Source: Delphinapterus leucas (Eukaryota > Chordata > Mammalia > Artiodactyla > Monodontidae). From it: 64,000 bases of DNA. The DNA lies in NCBI RefSeq assembly GCF_002288925.2, contig NW_022098072.1, positions 23,092,450-23,156,449 of the forward strand, read 5' to 3'. A program made the translations under genes and the position numbers. The notes under the pieces are model-generated. The model saw nothing but the letters and a program-made list of their open reading frames with translations. It did no database searches and was not told where the DNA came from. This document shows, piece after piece, positions 54,901-59,697 of this stretch; the first letter of the stretch is position 1; every line of letters begins with the position of its first letter.

Positions 54901-57900
54901 TCCTTCCTTCTTTAAGTAATTTCACTTCCCTAGTAATGTTTTCTTCCCTACTTTTTCCAACCTTTGGTCATGGATTTTTAAAAATAAAAACATATATTAA
55001 CAATAACTGTGTATATACCTTCAATGTCCAACCGATTTAAGATATCAGCAGCTACAGCATCCACTTCTAATTCACAAGTACTCTGTGGTTCAACACCTTC
55101 CAGTATTAAAGAGCTGTATTAAAAAAGTATCAAAAGACACAATAATTAAGTAAAATTTTCTTAAGATTTTTATTACTTAACAATTTTTCATGTTTATGTG
55201 GTAACCAGAAAAACCAGTGATATTATATTAATCCACAATTATTCATGACATAATTGATACTGTGTGTATATACAAAGAAATGAAAAACAGGAAGAGAAAC
55301 ACAAAATTGACAACTCCATTGAGATACTTTTGGAGTCTATTTTACATATTTTGGTTCATTATATTTTATAGAAAAGGAATGTACAATGTTTCAGCATGTG
55401 GGTCACATCCACGGCAGGATGGGATAAGATAACAGAGGGACAACAGAGGGGATGCATCAAAAACCATACACACATGCAATTATTTGCCCAGAGGCATCTA
55501 TCTCAGCAATCGTAGATGGTTTTTAAAAATGAGGAGGGAATATATATATAAAACAAGAGATGAGGGGAGGTGAACATACTGAAAAGTGAGCAAATGATAC
55601 TGTTCTCCCTGCCCTCAACTACTGCTAAGCTGGGGAATGTTTAAAAATTTTCCATAACTATAGAATTGAGAAACCACATTAATCCAATAGTGGGATCATA
55701 GCTAGGAAAAGAGGTGACACCATGAGGTCATTACTTTTTATGAGAACTACAGAGAACTACTCCCCACTAATGCTCTTTGACTCAAAAGCATTTTTGTTTT
55801 TCATCAGAGCCACATGAAAGATTTCAGATGACACCACATAAATGTCCCTGCTTGACAGAATAAACATGACAACTAGTATGGATCCCAGTTTATCCATTCC
55901 AAAATTCAGATCTCCTACCAACAGGGACACCAAATGAAAAGGAGAGAACTTTTACTAGAAAGTGGATGATAGAAGATTTCATTAATATTTGAAACATTTA
56001 AAAATGTTTTACGAGAAACATTAACAAAGCCTCATTTTCCATTGTCTATACCTAAGGAATGGGTGTTTGAACAGAAATTTTGATGGAGTATTAGAGATTA
56101 ATTTGTTAAACCACAAAACTTTTACTATTTATATATATGTATAGACACAACACACACATATATCTTTTTACCACTGACAGAGAAGGAACATATTAGTCAA
56201 CCTATCACAATATATTCATCCCTTTAACTTTCAGAAAAAGTAATTGTCAATATAGCTTGTCTTCTTTACCCATATAATTTACCAACATCAGTTATGCCAT
56301 GAATTAAAGTACCAGATAAAATAGTTTTTGGCCAACAGTTTTCTCCTTTATACTAAAAAGTTTCACACTTTTGGAAGCGGTGTATTATACGTTTCAAGGG
56401 TGAACTTTCCAGGAGTAGAACACTTGTGACAAAGGAGGGAAACAATAACATTAAAAAATGTAATCTCTTCGGCTTCCCTGGTGGCGCAATGGTTGGGATT
56501 CGCCTGACAATACAGGCGACGCGGGTTCGTGCCCCCGTCCGGGAAGATCCCGCATGCCGCGGAGCGGCTGGGCCCGTGAGCCATGGCCACTGGGCCTGCG
56601 CGTCCGGAGCCTGTGCTCTGCAATGGGAAAGGCCACAACAGTGAGAGGCCCACGTACCACAGAAAAAAAAAAAAAAAAAATGCAATCTCATAGTAGAAAT
56701 TTACAACTATTTCTTGCCTACTTCAGACATTCAGTATAGGAGGAGTTCCTAGGGAAAGGAAGTAGTTTTCACAATTAAAAATTTGTTTCCAGTACACAGA
56801 AAAAGTGTGAGTAAAAAAATTAAGTCAGCAAATACATGTAGACCATTCATTTTAGTCATGAAAGGTAGATAAGCAATACAATGGTATTTAGAAAACCATG
56901 CCTCTCTGAACATTTCTGTTCATAGCTTAACACAACAGATCAGTAATTACAATCACTGAGGGTGGAGTTCAGACATATACAATTTAAAAAATCTGTTCAG
57001 ATCATTCTGATGGACAGCCAGGTTGAGATTACTGCAGTAGACTCAACTTTTGTGAATTTAACACTCTGGCAAATGACCTTGAAGGTCCATGATATATGGT
57101 AATTTACAACGAGCTAGCAGGTAAGGTTAGTACAGCTGCTAACTCAGCACTCTTATCTCATCATGAATTTGTTGCTCTCTATTTGTTATGGACCTTGAAA
57201 TAATGTTTGTGAAGGGATATAAAATACTTTTGGGTTAAAAAAAAAAACAAACAAAAAAAGGTACCCAGAAGAAGGTGCTAGTACTGGGGATAAAAATGAG
57301 ACTAATAAAATTTAAGAGCACTGATTTGGCAAAAATGTTTGACATTATGTTATCTGTATTTGATAAAATTATGGATTTTCATGTTTAATGTAAGAATCCT
57401 AAAAACTTGGGACAAAAATATATAGCTAGCCTACATTTATTATAAATTCTAATTCTGAATACCTTGTTTAGTTTCACTAGTTTGCCTTTTCATATCTTTG
57501 CTCTTAAAAGTAATGATTCAAACTTTTCATTATAATACAGAGAGCTTCTCCAAACTAACTCATAAGCAGTGAAGCTTTACTTATAGTCTTATGACCTAAC
57601 CAGAAAGATGTTTGTTCAAAAAGGCTTCAAATAAAAATAAACCTGGACTTGAATTGATCATGCAAAAAACAAGTTAATGTAGAACTTTGAAAACCACGGG
57701 ATCTAGTGAGTAGGTAAAATCCTTGGGTTAAGTTGATTTGCTCCAATTTTAGAGACATAGAGGAACTGTATCACAGGCATAAAAATGAGAAAGTAAATAG
57801 TTTGTCAGTCACTTTGCTCTGGACTGATTAGAAATTGAATTTGATGTGGTAAATAATGCTGTCTCTAAAGTTGATACCACTTCAACACAATTATAAAAAC

Positions 57901-58649
57901 AATTCTGCTGTGTCTGAGAGGGAACCTAGAAGTACATGTGTATGTGTACATATACAACTTTTACCAAAAAGTCCTGATACATGTTAACTGAATCTAGAAG
58001 TAAAGCAAGTCACTGTCCATTTGAAGTCTTTGAAGTCTCATTCTGGTATAATATTCCAGTCATAAAACAATGTATTTCCACCATTATTTAATGAGATTCT
58101 CTCTTAATTTTAGGTCTTAAAAAGCCCAAGTAATTCTATAATATGGAAATTCTGTGAAGAACATATTAAGATCTTAAACTATATAAATTAAGCTCTAAAC
58201 AAATATTTTTGACAGTTTATCTTCAACTGATTAATAAATTCACATTTTCTTACCTTGAAATAAAAAATAAAGTCATTTAACTAAACACTTTTTCTACTTT
58301 GCACTTTACATAAAAAATATCTGCTTAAAAACGTATCAGGTGACATATGTGTAGTGAAAAGAGGAAACCATACCACCCTATCAATATCCAAATGATCAAT
58401 AAAACAATCAAGAAAGCTTGGGCAACAACTTTGTGGCATAAAACAGAAAACCTCTGAGTTCTATGTAGATTAGGCTATTACTGATAATTTAGATAGGTAC
58501 TGATTATATATCTGCTTTATGGTAAGGAAATCTAAACAGTTGGAATATGTTACCACCTCTAAGAAAGTCTAATAAATAATAAAAGTCAAAAGAAATTATA
58601 AGTTGTATTATTCATATACACTATGTCAACCCACTTTTTTCCCCACAAA

Positions 58650-58689
<40 letters not shown>

Positions 58690-59697
58690 TTGCGGTACGC
58701 AGGCCTCTCACTGTTGTGGCCTCTCCTATTGCGGAGCACAGGCTCCAGACGCGCAGGCTCAGTGGCCATGGCTCACGGGCCCAGCCGCTCCACGGCATGT
58801 GGGATCTTCCCGGACCGGGGCACGAACCCGTGTCCCCTGCATCGGCAGGCGGACTCTCAACCACTGCGTCACCAGGGAAGCCCTCCCCACAAATATTTAA
58901 TATTTGGAAATATTTAGGGGTTATTTTCATTTAAAATATTCGCCATTTAGTTTTTTTTTTTTTTAGCTGTGTTGGGTCTTTTTTGCTACGTGCGGGCTTT
59001 CTCTAGTTGCAGCGAGTGGAGGCTACTCTTCATTGCAGTGTGTGGGCTCGTCACTGCAGTGGCTTCTCTTCTTGCACAGGCTCTAGGCATGCGGGCTCAG
59101 AAGTCGTGGCTCACGGGCTCTAGAGCACAGGCTCAGTAGTTGTGGCACATGGGCTTAGTTACTACGCGGCATGTGGGATCTTCCCGGACCAGGGATCGAA
59201 CCCGTGTCCCCTGCACTGGCAGATGGATTCTTAACCACTGCGCACCAGGGAAGTCCCGCCATTTAGGTTTTAGATTGTTATTTTATTATGCAATTTTTAC
59301 TTGACAAGTTATAGGATGTCAATTTAGAATGTACAAAGAAGATGGATGTTGGAGAGAAGTATAAACACAACCAGATTTCTTTTATTAATTAGGTAATAAC
59401 TAGGTATATTTTCATGGTCTGTTCTTGAAATCTATGATCCATGTAACACACTAATGTTGAGATTTGCTTTTTTGATAAACTTACAGATAAAAACCAATTA
59501 CAATAAAGGTTAAAATTAAATTATGCTAACCACTGACTTCTGAATAGAGCAGGATATATGTAAATAACTTTTCCTTTCCTTTACAACATAAACTAACCTT
59601 GGTATTTCGTCTTCTTCCCACCGAAATAAAGTACCAGTAAGAGAATTTCTTCCTGGTAGCTGATTCTTGCAAGATCCACTCGCACGTAATGGATCAC
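1303..59697 (-). CDS. REV3L: REV3L, 14 internal coding exons (partial gene): DNA polymerase zeta catalytic subunit
   Basis: REV3L is the B-family catalytic subunit of polymerase zeta. It works in the nucleus with REV7 (MAD2L2), POLD2 and POLD3 to extend past DNA lesions. I recognised it by residue-level similarity, recalled from memory, to human REV3L over about 2,209 codons. Exons in transcript order are 59697-59598, 55113-55019, 54449-54345, 53342-53258, 53170-53022, 42981-42862, 40153-39916, 27566-27424, 26788-22621, 19316-18403, 16591-16512, 15182-15057, 2758-2566 and 1414-1303. Each has AG before it and GT after it on the minus strand. Summed phases give one uninterrupted frame. The start codon exons lie beyond 64000, and the palm/finger motifs and zinc-binding tail lie before base 1. 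Human REV3L is about 3,130 residues, so roughly 70% of the protein is here. Confidence 0.97.
1415..2565 (-). other. REV3L intron, no recognisable repeat
   Basis: 1.15 kb of AT-rich intron between the last two exons. I see only an A-run at about 1770-1786 and no interspersed element, RNA gene or ORF of interest. Confidence 0.7.
2566..2758 (-). CDS. REV3L: REV3L exon 13 of 14 in window (exonuclease-like domain)
   Basis: This exon is 193 bp (64 codons plus one base). The acceptor is CTTTTATAG and the donor is GTATTG. The peptide starts [20 protein letters not shown] and ends DKDKTVSSQ. The [10 protein letters not shown] segment aligns with the Exo I motif (LSFDIEC type) of proofreading B-family polymerases. 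The catalytic Asp-x-Glu is absent, consistent with the known lack of 3'-5' proofreading in polymerase zeta; the alignment is my inference. The Asp at the exon junction is split G|AT. Confidence 0.95.
3921..4126 (-). mobile_element. CHR-2-like SINE
   Basis: Reverse orientation, with the poly(T) end first and CCACCAGGGAAGCCC last. The body matches the other CHR-2 copies closely (GCTCACGGGCCCAGCCGCTC). It pairs with the opposite-orientation copy 302 bp away at 4429. Confidence 0.9.
4429..4645 (+). mobile_element. CHR-2-like SINE with long A-tail
   Basis: It starts GGGCTTCCCTCGTGACACAG, runs through the CHR-2 body with an altered 3' end (AAAGGCCAAAAAAGAAAAAAGCCC), and ends in about 27 A. The 3' diagnostic GTGAGAGGCC segment is replaced by A-rich sequence, so it is a diverged or slipped copy. 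Confidence 0.85.
5177..5794 (-). mobile_element. 5'-truncated L1 tail, sense with REV3L
   Basis: Reverse complement of the ruminant/cetacean L1 3' end: poly(T), TTTATTGTAGTATAATTGC, then the 3' UTR and the last ORF2 codons. Target-site duplications AATCCTTTTGTC (5165-5176) and AATCTTTTTGTC (795-806 of the 5000s, i.e. 5795-5806) differ at one base. It is about 618 bp long. Confidence 0.88.
6431..8040 (+). promoter_or_regulatory. L1 5' UTR with strong strand skew
   Basis: 6500-7030 is very G-rich on the plus strand (for example GGGGTGGCTGGGGGAGGG near 6873) and 7040-7380 is C-rich. Then a T-rich stretch (7381-7720) with a (CT)n run near 7691-7710. L1 5' UTRs carry internal promoter activity; whether this one is active cannot be told from sequence. 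Long open frames here are due to base composition and show no coding similarity. Confidence 0.6.
8041..8930 (+). pseudogene. Broken L1 ORF1 (RNA-binding chaperone)
   Basis: Conceptual translation shows the N-terminal coiled coil ([15 protein letters not shown]), the RRM-type middle ([12 protein letters not shown]) and the C-terminal domain ([15 protein letters not shown]). In-frame stops occur at 8219-8221 and 8691-8693, and a frame change follows. Normally ORF1p coats L1 RNA as trimers. Confidence 0.85.
8941..12929 (+). pseudogene. Broken L1 ORF2 (endonuclease/reverse transcriptase)
   Basis: The endonuclease part includes [23 protein letters not shown] and VNIYAPN. The reverse transcriptase part includes DKSPGPDSF and the catalytic FADD at 10999-11010. 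Frame breaks include the region near 9300, stops near 9781, 9953 and 10894-10896, and others after 11650. The longest surviving piece (10915-11649) covers the palm and thumb. A SINE interrupts the C-terminal third. Confidence 0.88.
12378..12580 (+). mobile_element. CHR-2-like SINE nested in L1 ORF2
   Basis: GGGCTTCCCTGGTGGTGC to a short A-tail, flanked by perfect 11-bp duplications AACTAAAAATA at 12367-12377 and 12581-12591. Removing the SINE and one duplication restores contiguous L1 sequence. Confidence 0.93.
14077..14462 (+). mobile_element. MER3-like non-autonomous hAT-Charlie transposon (name tentative)
   Basis: The body reads AATTTAAAATTTTCTAGT, AACATGTAATCAATATAAAAAATTA, AGCACATCTCAAT and AGCCACATAGCTAGTGGCTACC, a pattern I know from an old mammalian short DNA transposon. 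Imperfect terminal inverted repeats (CAGCACTGACC and its complement near the end) are discernible. The exact family name is from memory. Confidence 0.6.
15057..15182 (-). CDS. REV3L: REV3L exon 12 of 14 in window
   Basis: This exon is 126 bp, exactly 42 codons, phase 0 at both ends, so skipping it would keep the frame. The acceptor is TTTAATAG and the donor is GTAAAA. The peptide starts [15 protein letters not shown] and passes into conserved [18 protein letters not shown], the entry into the exonuclease-like half of the polymerase module. Human has Phe where this sequence has Cys (third residue), by memory. A 12.3-kb intron with an L1 follows. Confidence 0.95.
15183..16511 (-). other. REV3L intron, 1.3 kb
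   Basis: AT-rich intron with a short tetranucleotide run (GCAA)n at about 15535-15556. No recognisable transposon, exon or RNA gene was seen. Confidence 0.7.
15535..15556. repeat. (AAGC)n tetranucleotide microsatellite
   Basis: About five tandem copies of CAAG/AAGC in the intron; a short, possibly polymorphic tract. Confidence 0.85.
16512..16591 (-). CDS. REV3L: REV3L exon 11 of 14 in window
   Basis: This exon is 80 bp (two bases finishing Glu, 26 codons, phase-0 end). The acceptor is TTCTACAG and the donor is GTAACT. The peptide is [13 protein letters not shown] then [13 protein letters not shown], matching human apart from a few substitutions. It is a short basic linker before the polymerase-module N-terminal domain. 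The intron downstream in transcript order is 1.3 kb. Confidence 0.95.
16592..18402 (-). other. REV3L intron, 1.8 kb, mostly an ancient repeat
   Basis: The first ~270 bp contain a GTTTG/GTT-rich stretch; most of the rest (16860-18260) looks like one very old interspersed element. No coding evidence. Confidence 0.7.
16860..18260 (-). mobile_element. Ancient L2-like interspersed repeat (tentative)
   Basis: Phrases such as TTTATTCACTGATTTATCAAGTATTTATGATG, GGAAGGCTTTTTTGAG, AAGTAGAAATGGCAAAGGCAGCTGGATATAG and GAGCCATACTGGCGGGATGATGGGGG follow, in order, an old mammalian repeat I associate with L2 in reverse orientation. Divergence is high and the class assignment is from memory. Confidence 0.45.
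18403..19316 (-). CDS. REV3L: REV3L exon 10 of 14 in window
   Basis: This exon is 914 bp (one base finishing Arg, 304 codons, one base). The acceptor is TTTATAG and the donor is GTAAGT. It begins [20 protein letters not shown], which resumes conserved B-family sequence. It continues with [12 protein letters not shown] and the conserved [22 protein letters not shown] helix region. A low-complexity Ser/Pro linker follows, with an acidic run [10 protein letters not shown] (about 18,735-18,765). The second REV7-binding motif is at exon residue 123. The linker half is the most diverged coding sequence in the window relative to remembered human REV3L. Confidence 0.96.
18923..18949 (-). other. REV3L: REV7 (MAD2L2) binding motif 2 of REV3L
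   Basis: The codons read PDDKPVVPP and continue KMD. This corresponds to the second REV7-binding site described in human REV3L near residues 1993-2003. The Pro and Pro-Pro positions are intact although flanking residues differ. Two motifs allow REV3L to carry two REV7 molecules. Confidence 0.8.
20620..21030 (+). mobile_element. Old L1M 3' fragment
   Basis: Contains GATAGAGTATTATGCAGCCATTAAAATGATG and later GTGGTTGTTACTAGGTAGAGAAATGG...TTTCTACAGTGAATA, typical of degraded L1M tails. Ends are approximate. Confidence 0.55.
21931..21970. repeat. (TG)20 dinucleotide microsatellite
   Basis: Forty uninterrupted bases of TG, preceded by GCCG and followed by CGTGCATCTG. Long and pure enough to be length-polymorphic. 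The Cys-Val-rich frames through it are not genes. Confidence 0.97.
22621..26788 (-). CDS. REV3L: REV3L exon 9 of 14 in window: giant 4.2-kb central exon
   Basis: This exon is 4,168 bp: two bases, 1,388 uninterrupted codons, two bases. The acceptor is CCCATTTCAG and the donor is GTAATC. It encodes the long insert that separates the N-terminal module from the polymerase module and is absent from yeast Rev3 at this size. Residues about 425-530 of the exon (roughly 25,200-25,510) hold the conserved basic block with [18 protein letters not shown] and then [16 protein letters not shown]. This is the positively charged/DUF4683-type region, shared as I recall with NEXMIF. At residue 1346 is the first REV7-binding motif, ILKPLMSPP. 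The rest is Ser/Asn/Gln-rich and probably disordered. The GTG at 26747 is an internal Val, not a start; coding continues upstream to the acceptor. Confidence 0.97.
22725..22751 (-). other. REV3L: REV7 (MAD2L2) binding motif 1 of REV3L
   Basis: The codons read ILKPLMSPP, followed by SREEIM. This fits the REV7 'safety-belt' consensus (aliphatic-x-P-x-x-x-P-P) known from human REV3L at about residue 1880. REV7 closes around this peptide to assemble polymerase zeta. All core residues (Leu, Pro, Pro-Pro) are intact. Confidence 0.9.
26789..27423 (-). other. REV3L intron, 635 bp
   Basis: Short AT-rich intron ahead of the giant exon; the polypyrimidine tract TTCTTTTTTCCCCCATTTCAG marks the acceptor. 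Nothing else recognised. Confidence 0.8.
27424..27566 (-). CDS. REV3L: REV3L exon 8 of 14 in window
   Basis: This exon is 143 bp (one base, 47 codons, one base). The acceptor is TTCTCTAG and the donor is GTAAGT. The peptide runs from [10 protein letters not shown] through an acidic/serine tract ([13 protein letters not shown]) to LDGTADENS. Acidic Ser clusters of this kind are typical casein kinase 2 target sequence; that role is inference. It lies 635 bp from the giant exon. Confidence 0.95.
28370..30060 (-). mobile_element. Ancient CR1/L3-like LINE fragments (tentative)
   Basis: AGAGGTCATCTAGTCTAGC, AGGGTAATCTTTTCTGTTATTAATGGCTCTAATTGTTAG and, 1.2 kb on, GGATGCTATGTAAGACTTTGTTAAATATCTGGCTGAAAT follow the order of the reverse complement of a CR1/L3 3' region. 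About 600 bp between the two recognisable parts is too diverged to place. Confidence 0.5.
32155..32960 (+). pseudogene. Broken L1 ORF1
   Basis: A 121-codon open piece (32155-32520) includes [17 protein letters not shown] and a lysine-rich coiled coil and stops at TAG. A second frame (from 32544) contains [15 protein letters not shown]. The RRM portion between them has lost sequence around 32550-32610. Confidence 0.85.
34710..34850 (+). mobile_element. Short CHR-1-like SINE nested in L1
   Basis: GACTTCCCTGGTGGTCCAGTGG to (AAAT)n, with perfect 14-bp duplications AAAAGAAATGGAAA at 34696-34709 and 34851-34864. At 141 bp it lacks most of the long-type body. Confidence 0.9.
35793..36125 (+). mobile_element. 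CHR-1-like SINE nested in L1
   Basis: Full ~333-bp long-type copy ending AAATAAATTAAATAAATAAAT. Duplications AAAGATCAGATAGAGA (35777-35792) and AAAGATCAGAAAGAGA (36126-36141) differ at one base. Confidence 0.9.
36665..36871 (+). mobile_element. CHR-2-like SINE nested in L1
   Basis: Perfect 17-bp duplications AAGAATATACAACAGAG at 36648-36664 and 36872-36888. High CpG content (GTCCGCCGGCCGATGC) suggests a relatively recent insertion. Confidence 0.93.
37304..37620 (+). mobile_element. CHR-1-like SINE nested in L1
   Basis: GGGCTTCCCTGGTGGTGCAGTGGG through the long-type body to CATAAATAAATAAATTTTAA. The duplication is not clean because the target is A-rich. Confidence 0.88.
38128..38185. repeat. 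Compound (TA)n/(CA)n microsatellite
   Basis: TATATATATATACATATATATATACACACACACACACGTGTATACATATATA within the L1 3' part, replacing the usual short TATA motif there. Confidence 0.85.
38315..38538 (+). mobile_element. CHR-1-like SINE nested in L1
   Basis: Starts GGACTTCCCTGGTGGTCCAG and ends GCCGAAATAAATAAATAAATTTT. Perfect 17-bp duplications AAAATATGATACAAATG at 38298-38314 and 38539-38555. Confidence 0.9.
39387..39549 (-). mobile_element. CHR-2-like SINE with internal deletion
   Basis: Reverse orientation. The sequence jumps from GCGGAGCACAG to CCACTCCGCGGCATG, missing roughly 45 bp of the usual middle (GGCTCCGGACGCGCAGG...GGGCCCAG). Duplications TCCCCCATTTCTTTT flank it at 39370-39384 and 39550-39564. 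Confidence 0.88.
39916..40153 (-). CDS. REV3L: REV3L exon 7 of 14 in window
   Basis: This exon is 238 bp (two bases, 78 codons, two bases). The acceptor is TTTTATAG and the donor is GTAACT. The peptide starts [20 protein letters not shown] and contains the acidic run [18 protein letters not shown]. It ends with EEHCAKK and a split Arg. It is likely disordered linker. A 12.3-kb intron filled by an L1 follows it in transcript order. Confidence 0.95.
40333..40490 (+). mobile_element. MER5A-like short DNA transposon
   Basis: CTTTGGACCACCTGCATTACAAAT...CCCAGACACCATCTCACACCTACTGAATTAGAATTTCTGATG...GGAATTTGCATGTTAACAAG and GAGGAGCACTA match the body and order of MER5A as I know it. Confidence 0.7.
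40700..41475 (+). mobile_element. Old L1M 3' fragment
   Basis: Degraded ORF2 C-terminal sequence (TGGTGCAGTTGCTTTGG, CCTAGGTATGTATCCAAGAGAAGTG, CATCAACTGAAAGGTGG) through a 3' end with CCCAATAAAAGC. No duplication found. Confidence 0.7.
42862..42981 (-). CDS. REV3L: REV3L exon 6 of 14 in window
   Basis: This exon is 120 bp (two bases finishing Gly, 39 codons, one base). The acceptor is CTCTTAAG and the donor is GTAAGT. The peptide begins [17 protein letters not shown], a helical acidic stretch, and ends RLSESPAF. The last base (T) joins TG of the next exon to make TTG, Leu. I remember human REV3L having Met there (ATG), so the junction codon has changed while the splice sites are unaffected. 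Confidence 0.94.
43320..46230 (+). pseudogene. Broken, 5'-truncated L1 ORF2
   Basis: The longest open piece (44025-44570) spans reverse transcriptase with [20 protein letters not shown] and the catalytic YADD at 44520-44531. It stops at TAA just after. Upstream and downstream pieces are in other frames. Confidence 0.88.
43320..46569 (+). mobile_element. 5'-truncated L1, antisense to REV3L
   Basis: Begins inside ORF2 and runs through the 3' UTR (TTGCTGTACAGCAGAAATTG). Duplications TAAAATTTGTAAAAC (43305-43319) and TAAAATTTATAAAAC (46570-46584) differ at one base. After the usual 3' end there is an unusual tail (TTTTTTTTAATATAAAAATGTTACCCC...) before the second duplication. Confidence 0.82.
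46630..46849 (+). mobile_element. CHR-2-like SINE
   Basis: GGGCTTCCCTGGTGGTGC to an A/G-rich tail (AAAGAAAGAAAGAAAAAAA). Short matching flanks AAATTCT on both sides. Confidence 0.92.
47081..47440 (+). mobile_element. CHR-1-like SINE
   Basis: AGGACTTCCCTGGTGGCGCAG through the long-type body to CAATGCAGCTAAAAATAATT. Similar flanks AAGACTATAT and AAGACTATGT suggest a diverged duplication. Confidence 0.9.
48459..48680 (+). mobile_element. CHR-2-like SINE nested in old L1
   Basis: GGGCTTCCCTGGTGGCGC to AAAACCAAAAAAAAACAAA. Perfect duplications CCCAAACTTC at 48449-48458 and 48681-48690. Confidence 0.92.
49347..49656 (-). mobile_element. CHR-1-like SINE nested in old L1
   Basis: Reverse orientation, TTTATTTATTTACTTTTGCTGTGTTGGG to CCACCAGGGAAGCCC. 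Perfect 16-bp duplications TGGGAAAGCTTTTTTT at 49331-49346 and 49657-49672. Confidence 0.92.
49702..49921 (+). mobile_element. Very short L1 3' tail insertion
   Basis: Only about 220 bp of L1 3' UTR (TAGATGGCTAGTGGGAAGC to CAATAAAGATGTATT plus A). The flanking 21-bp duplications, beginning AAGAGTAAATA and ending AATTTT, at 49680-49701 and 49922-49942 differ at two positions. Confidence 0.9.
51690..52460 (+). mobile_element. Old L1M 3' fragment
   Basis: ATACTCAACATCATTAATGAGGGATATG, CTCTCATATACTGCTGGTGGGAATG, TATGGATGAGCCTGAAAACATTATGCTAAG and a 3' end TTATACCCTAATTAAG are typical of L1ME-type tails. Confidence 0.7.
52551..52756 (+). mobile_element. CHR-2-like SINE
   Basis: GGGCTTCCCTGGTGGCGC, CpG-rich body, tail AAAAAATAAAAAATA. 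Duplications AAATAATAGTATAT (52537-52550) and AAATAATAGCATAT (52757-52770) differ at one base. Confidence 0.93.
53022..53170 (-). CDS. REV3L: REV3L exon 5 of 14 in window
   Basis: This exon is 149 bp (one base, 49 codons, one base). The acceptor is TTAAGCAG and the donor is GTGAGG. The peptide begins [15 protein letters not shown] and ends VHKDTELSK. It is Ser/Glu-rich and predicted disordered, in the linker leaving the N-terminal domain. Changes from remembered human sequence cluster in the second half (around [14 protein letters not shown]), as expected for a loosely constrained linker. Confidence 0.95.
53171..53257 (-). other. REV3L: 87-bp REV3L mini-intron
   Basis: GTAAGTGG at the 5' splice site and TTAATTAAGCAG at the 3' splice site; near the lower size limit for mammalian introns. 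The length is divisible by three, but retention reads GTG TAA, an immediate stop. Confidence 0.95.
53258..53342 (-). CDS. REV3L: REV3L exon 4 of 14 in window
   Basis: This exon is 85 bp (two bases, 27 codons, two bases). The acceptor is ATTCAAAG and the donor is GTAAGT. The peptide runs from [13 protein letters not shown] to LKQNDFS and looks like a charged amphipathic helix. An 87-bp intron separates it from the next exon, one of the shortest in this gene. If that intron were retained, the frame would read one Val and then TAA. The residue before RRF is Asp, split across the junction. Confidence 0.95.
53343..54344 (-). other. REV3L intron, 1.0 kb, no repeat seen
   Basis: AT-rich unique intron; no transposon, exon or RNA gene recognised. 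Confidence 0.75.
54345..54449 (-). CDS. REV3L: REV3L exon 3 of 14 in window
   Basis: This exon is 105 bp (two bases, 34 codons, one base). The acceptor is GATTACAG and the donor is GTATAA. The peptide opens [20 protein letters not shown], a conserved REV3 block joining an IWEDE acidic patch to a basic run, and ends SQPESQ. It differs from remembered human REV3L at only a couple of conservative sites. The weak donor (GTATAA after a G) is still followed by a perfectly in-phase next exon. Confidence 0.95.
54450..55018 (-). other. REV3L intron, 569 bp, no repeat seen
   Basis: AT-rich unique intron; nothing recognised beyond splice signals. Confidence 0.75.
55019..55113 (-). CDS. REV3L: REV3L exon 2 of 14 in window
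   Basis: This exon is 95 bp: one base finishing the Ser split with the previous exon, 31 codons, and one base (G) of an Ala codon. The acceptor is AATACAG and the donor is GTATAT. The peptide starts [10 protein letters not shown] and ends DILNRLDIE, with an acidic, Glu/Asp-rich centre. It matches human REV3L residue for residue as I recall it, so this part of the N-terminal region looks strongly constrained. No catalytic motif is expected here. Confidence 0.95.
56470..56674 (+). mobile_element. CHR-2-like SINE
   Basis: CGGCTTCCCTGGTGGCGCAATGG to poly(A), with a small deletion after GGTTGG. Duplications AAAAAATGTAATCTC (56453-56467) and AAAAAATGCAATCTC (56675-56689) differ at one base. Confidence 0.92.
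58649..58671. repeat. (AT)n tract at a SINE tail
   Basis: About 11 AT units between the target duplication CCCCACAAATAT and the poly(T) end of the adjacent SINE; probably grown by slippage from the duplicated ATAT. Confidence 0.9.
58653..58884 (-). mobile_element. CHR-2-like SINE with AT-expanded tail
   Basis: Reverse orientation, 20 T then TGCGGTACGCAGGCC to CACCAGGGAAGCCC. Perfect 12-bp duplications CCCCACAAATAT at 58641-58652 and 58885-58896. Confidence 0.93.
58951..59256 (-). mobile_element. CHR-1-like SINE
   Basis: Reverse orientation, poly(T)-AGCTGTGTTGGGTC to GCACCAGGGAAGTCC. Perfect 10-bp duplications CGCCATTTAG at 58941-58950 and 59257-59266. It sits 66 bp from the previous SINE, same orientation. 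Confidence 0.92.
59598..59697 (-). CDS. REV3L: REV3L exon 1 of 14 in window (N-terminal module)
   Basis: This exon is 100 bp: two bases completing a split Ser codon, 32 codons, then two bases of the next split Ser. The acceptor is TTCCTAG and the donor is GTTAGT. The peptide contains GSCKNQLPG and then [11 protein letters not shown], a block conserved in vertebrate REV3L just after the N-terminal B-family segment. Against human REV3L as I remember it, the stretch between CKN and TLFRW is one residue longer (an extra Arg) and several positions differ. That comparison is from memory only. The preceding exon is not in the window. Confidence 0.93.

Larger units (their letters stand above)
55114..59597 (-). 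other. REV3L intron, 4.5 kb
   Basis: Contains three SINEs (56470, 58653, 58951). 55114-56450, 56700-58640 and 59260-59597 are AT-rich with no repeat I can name. Confidence 0.75.
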
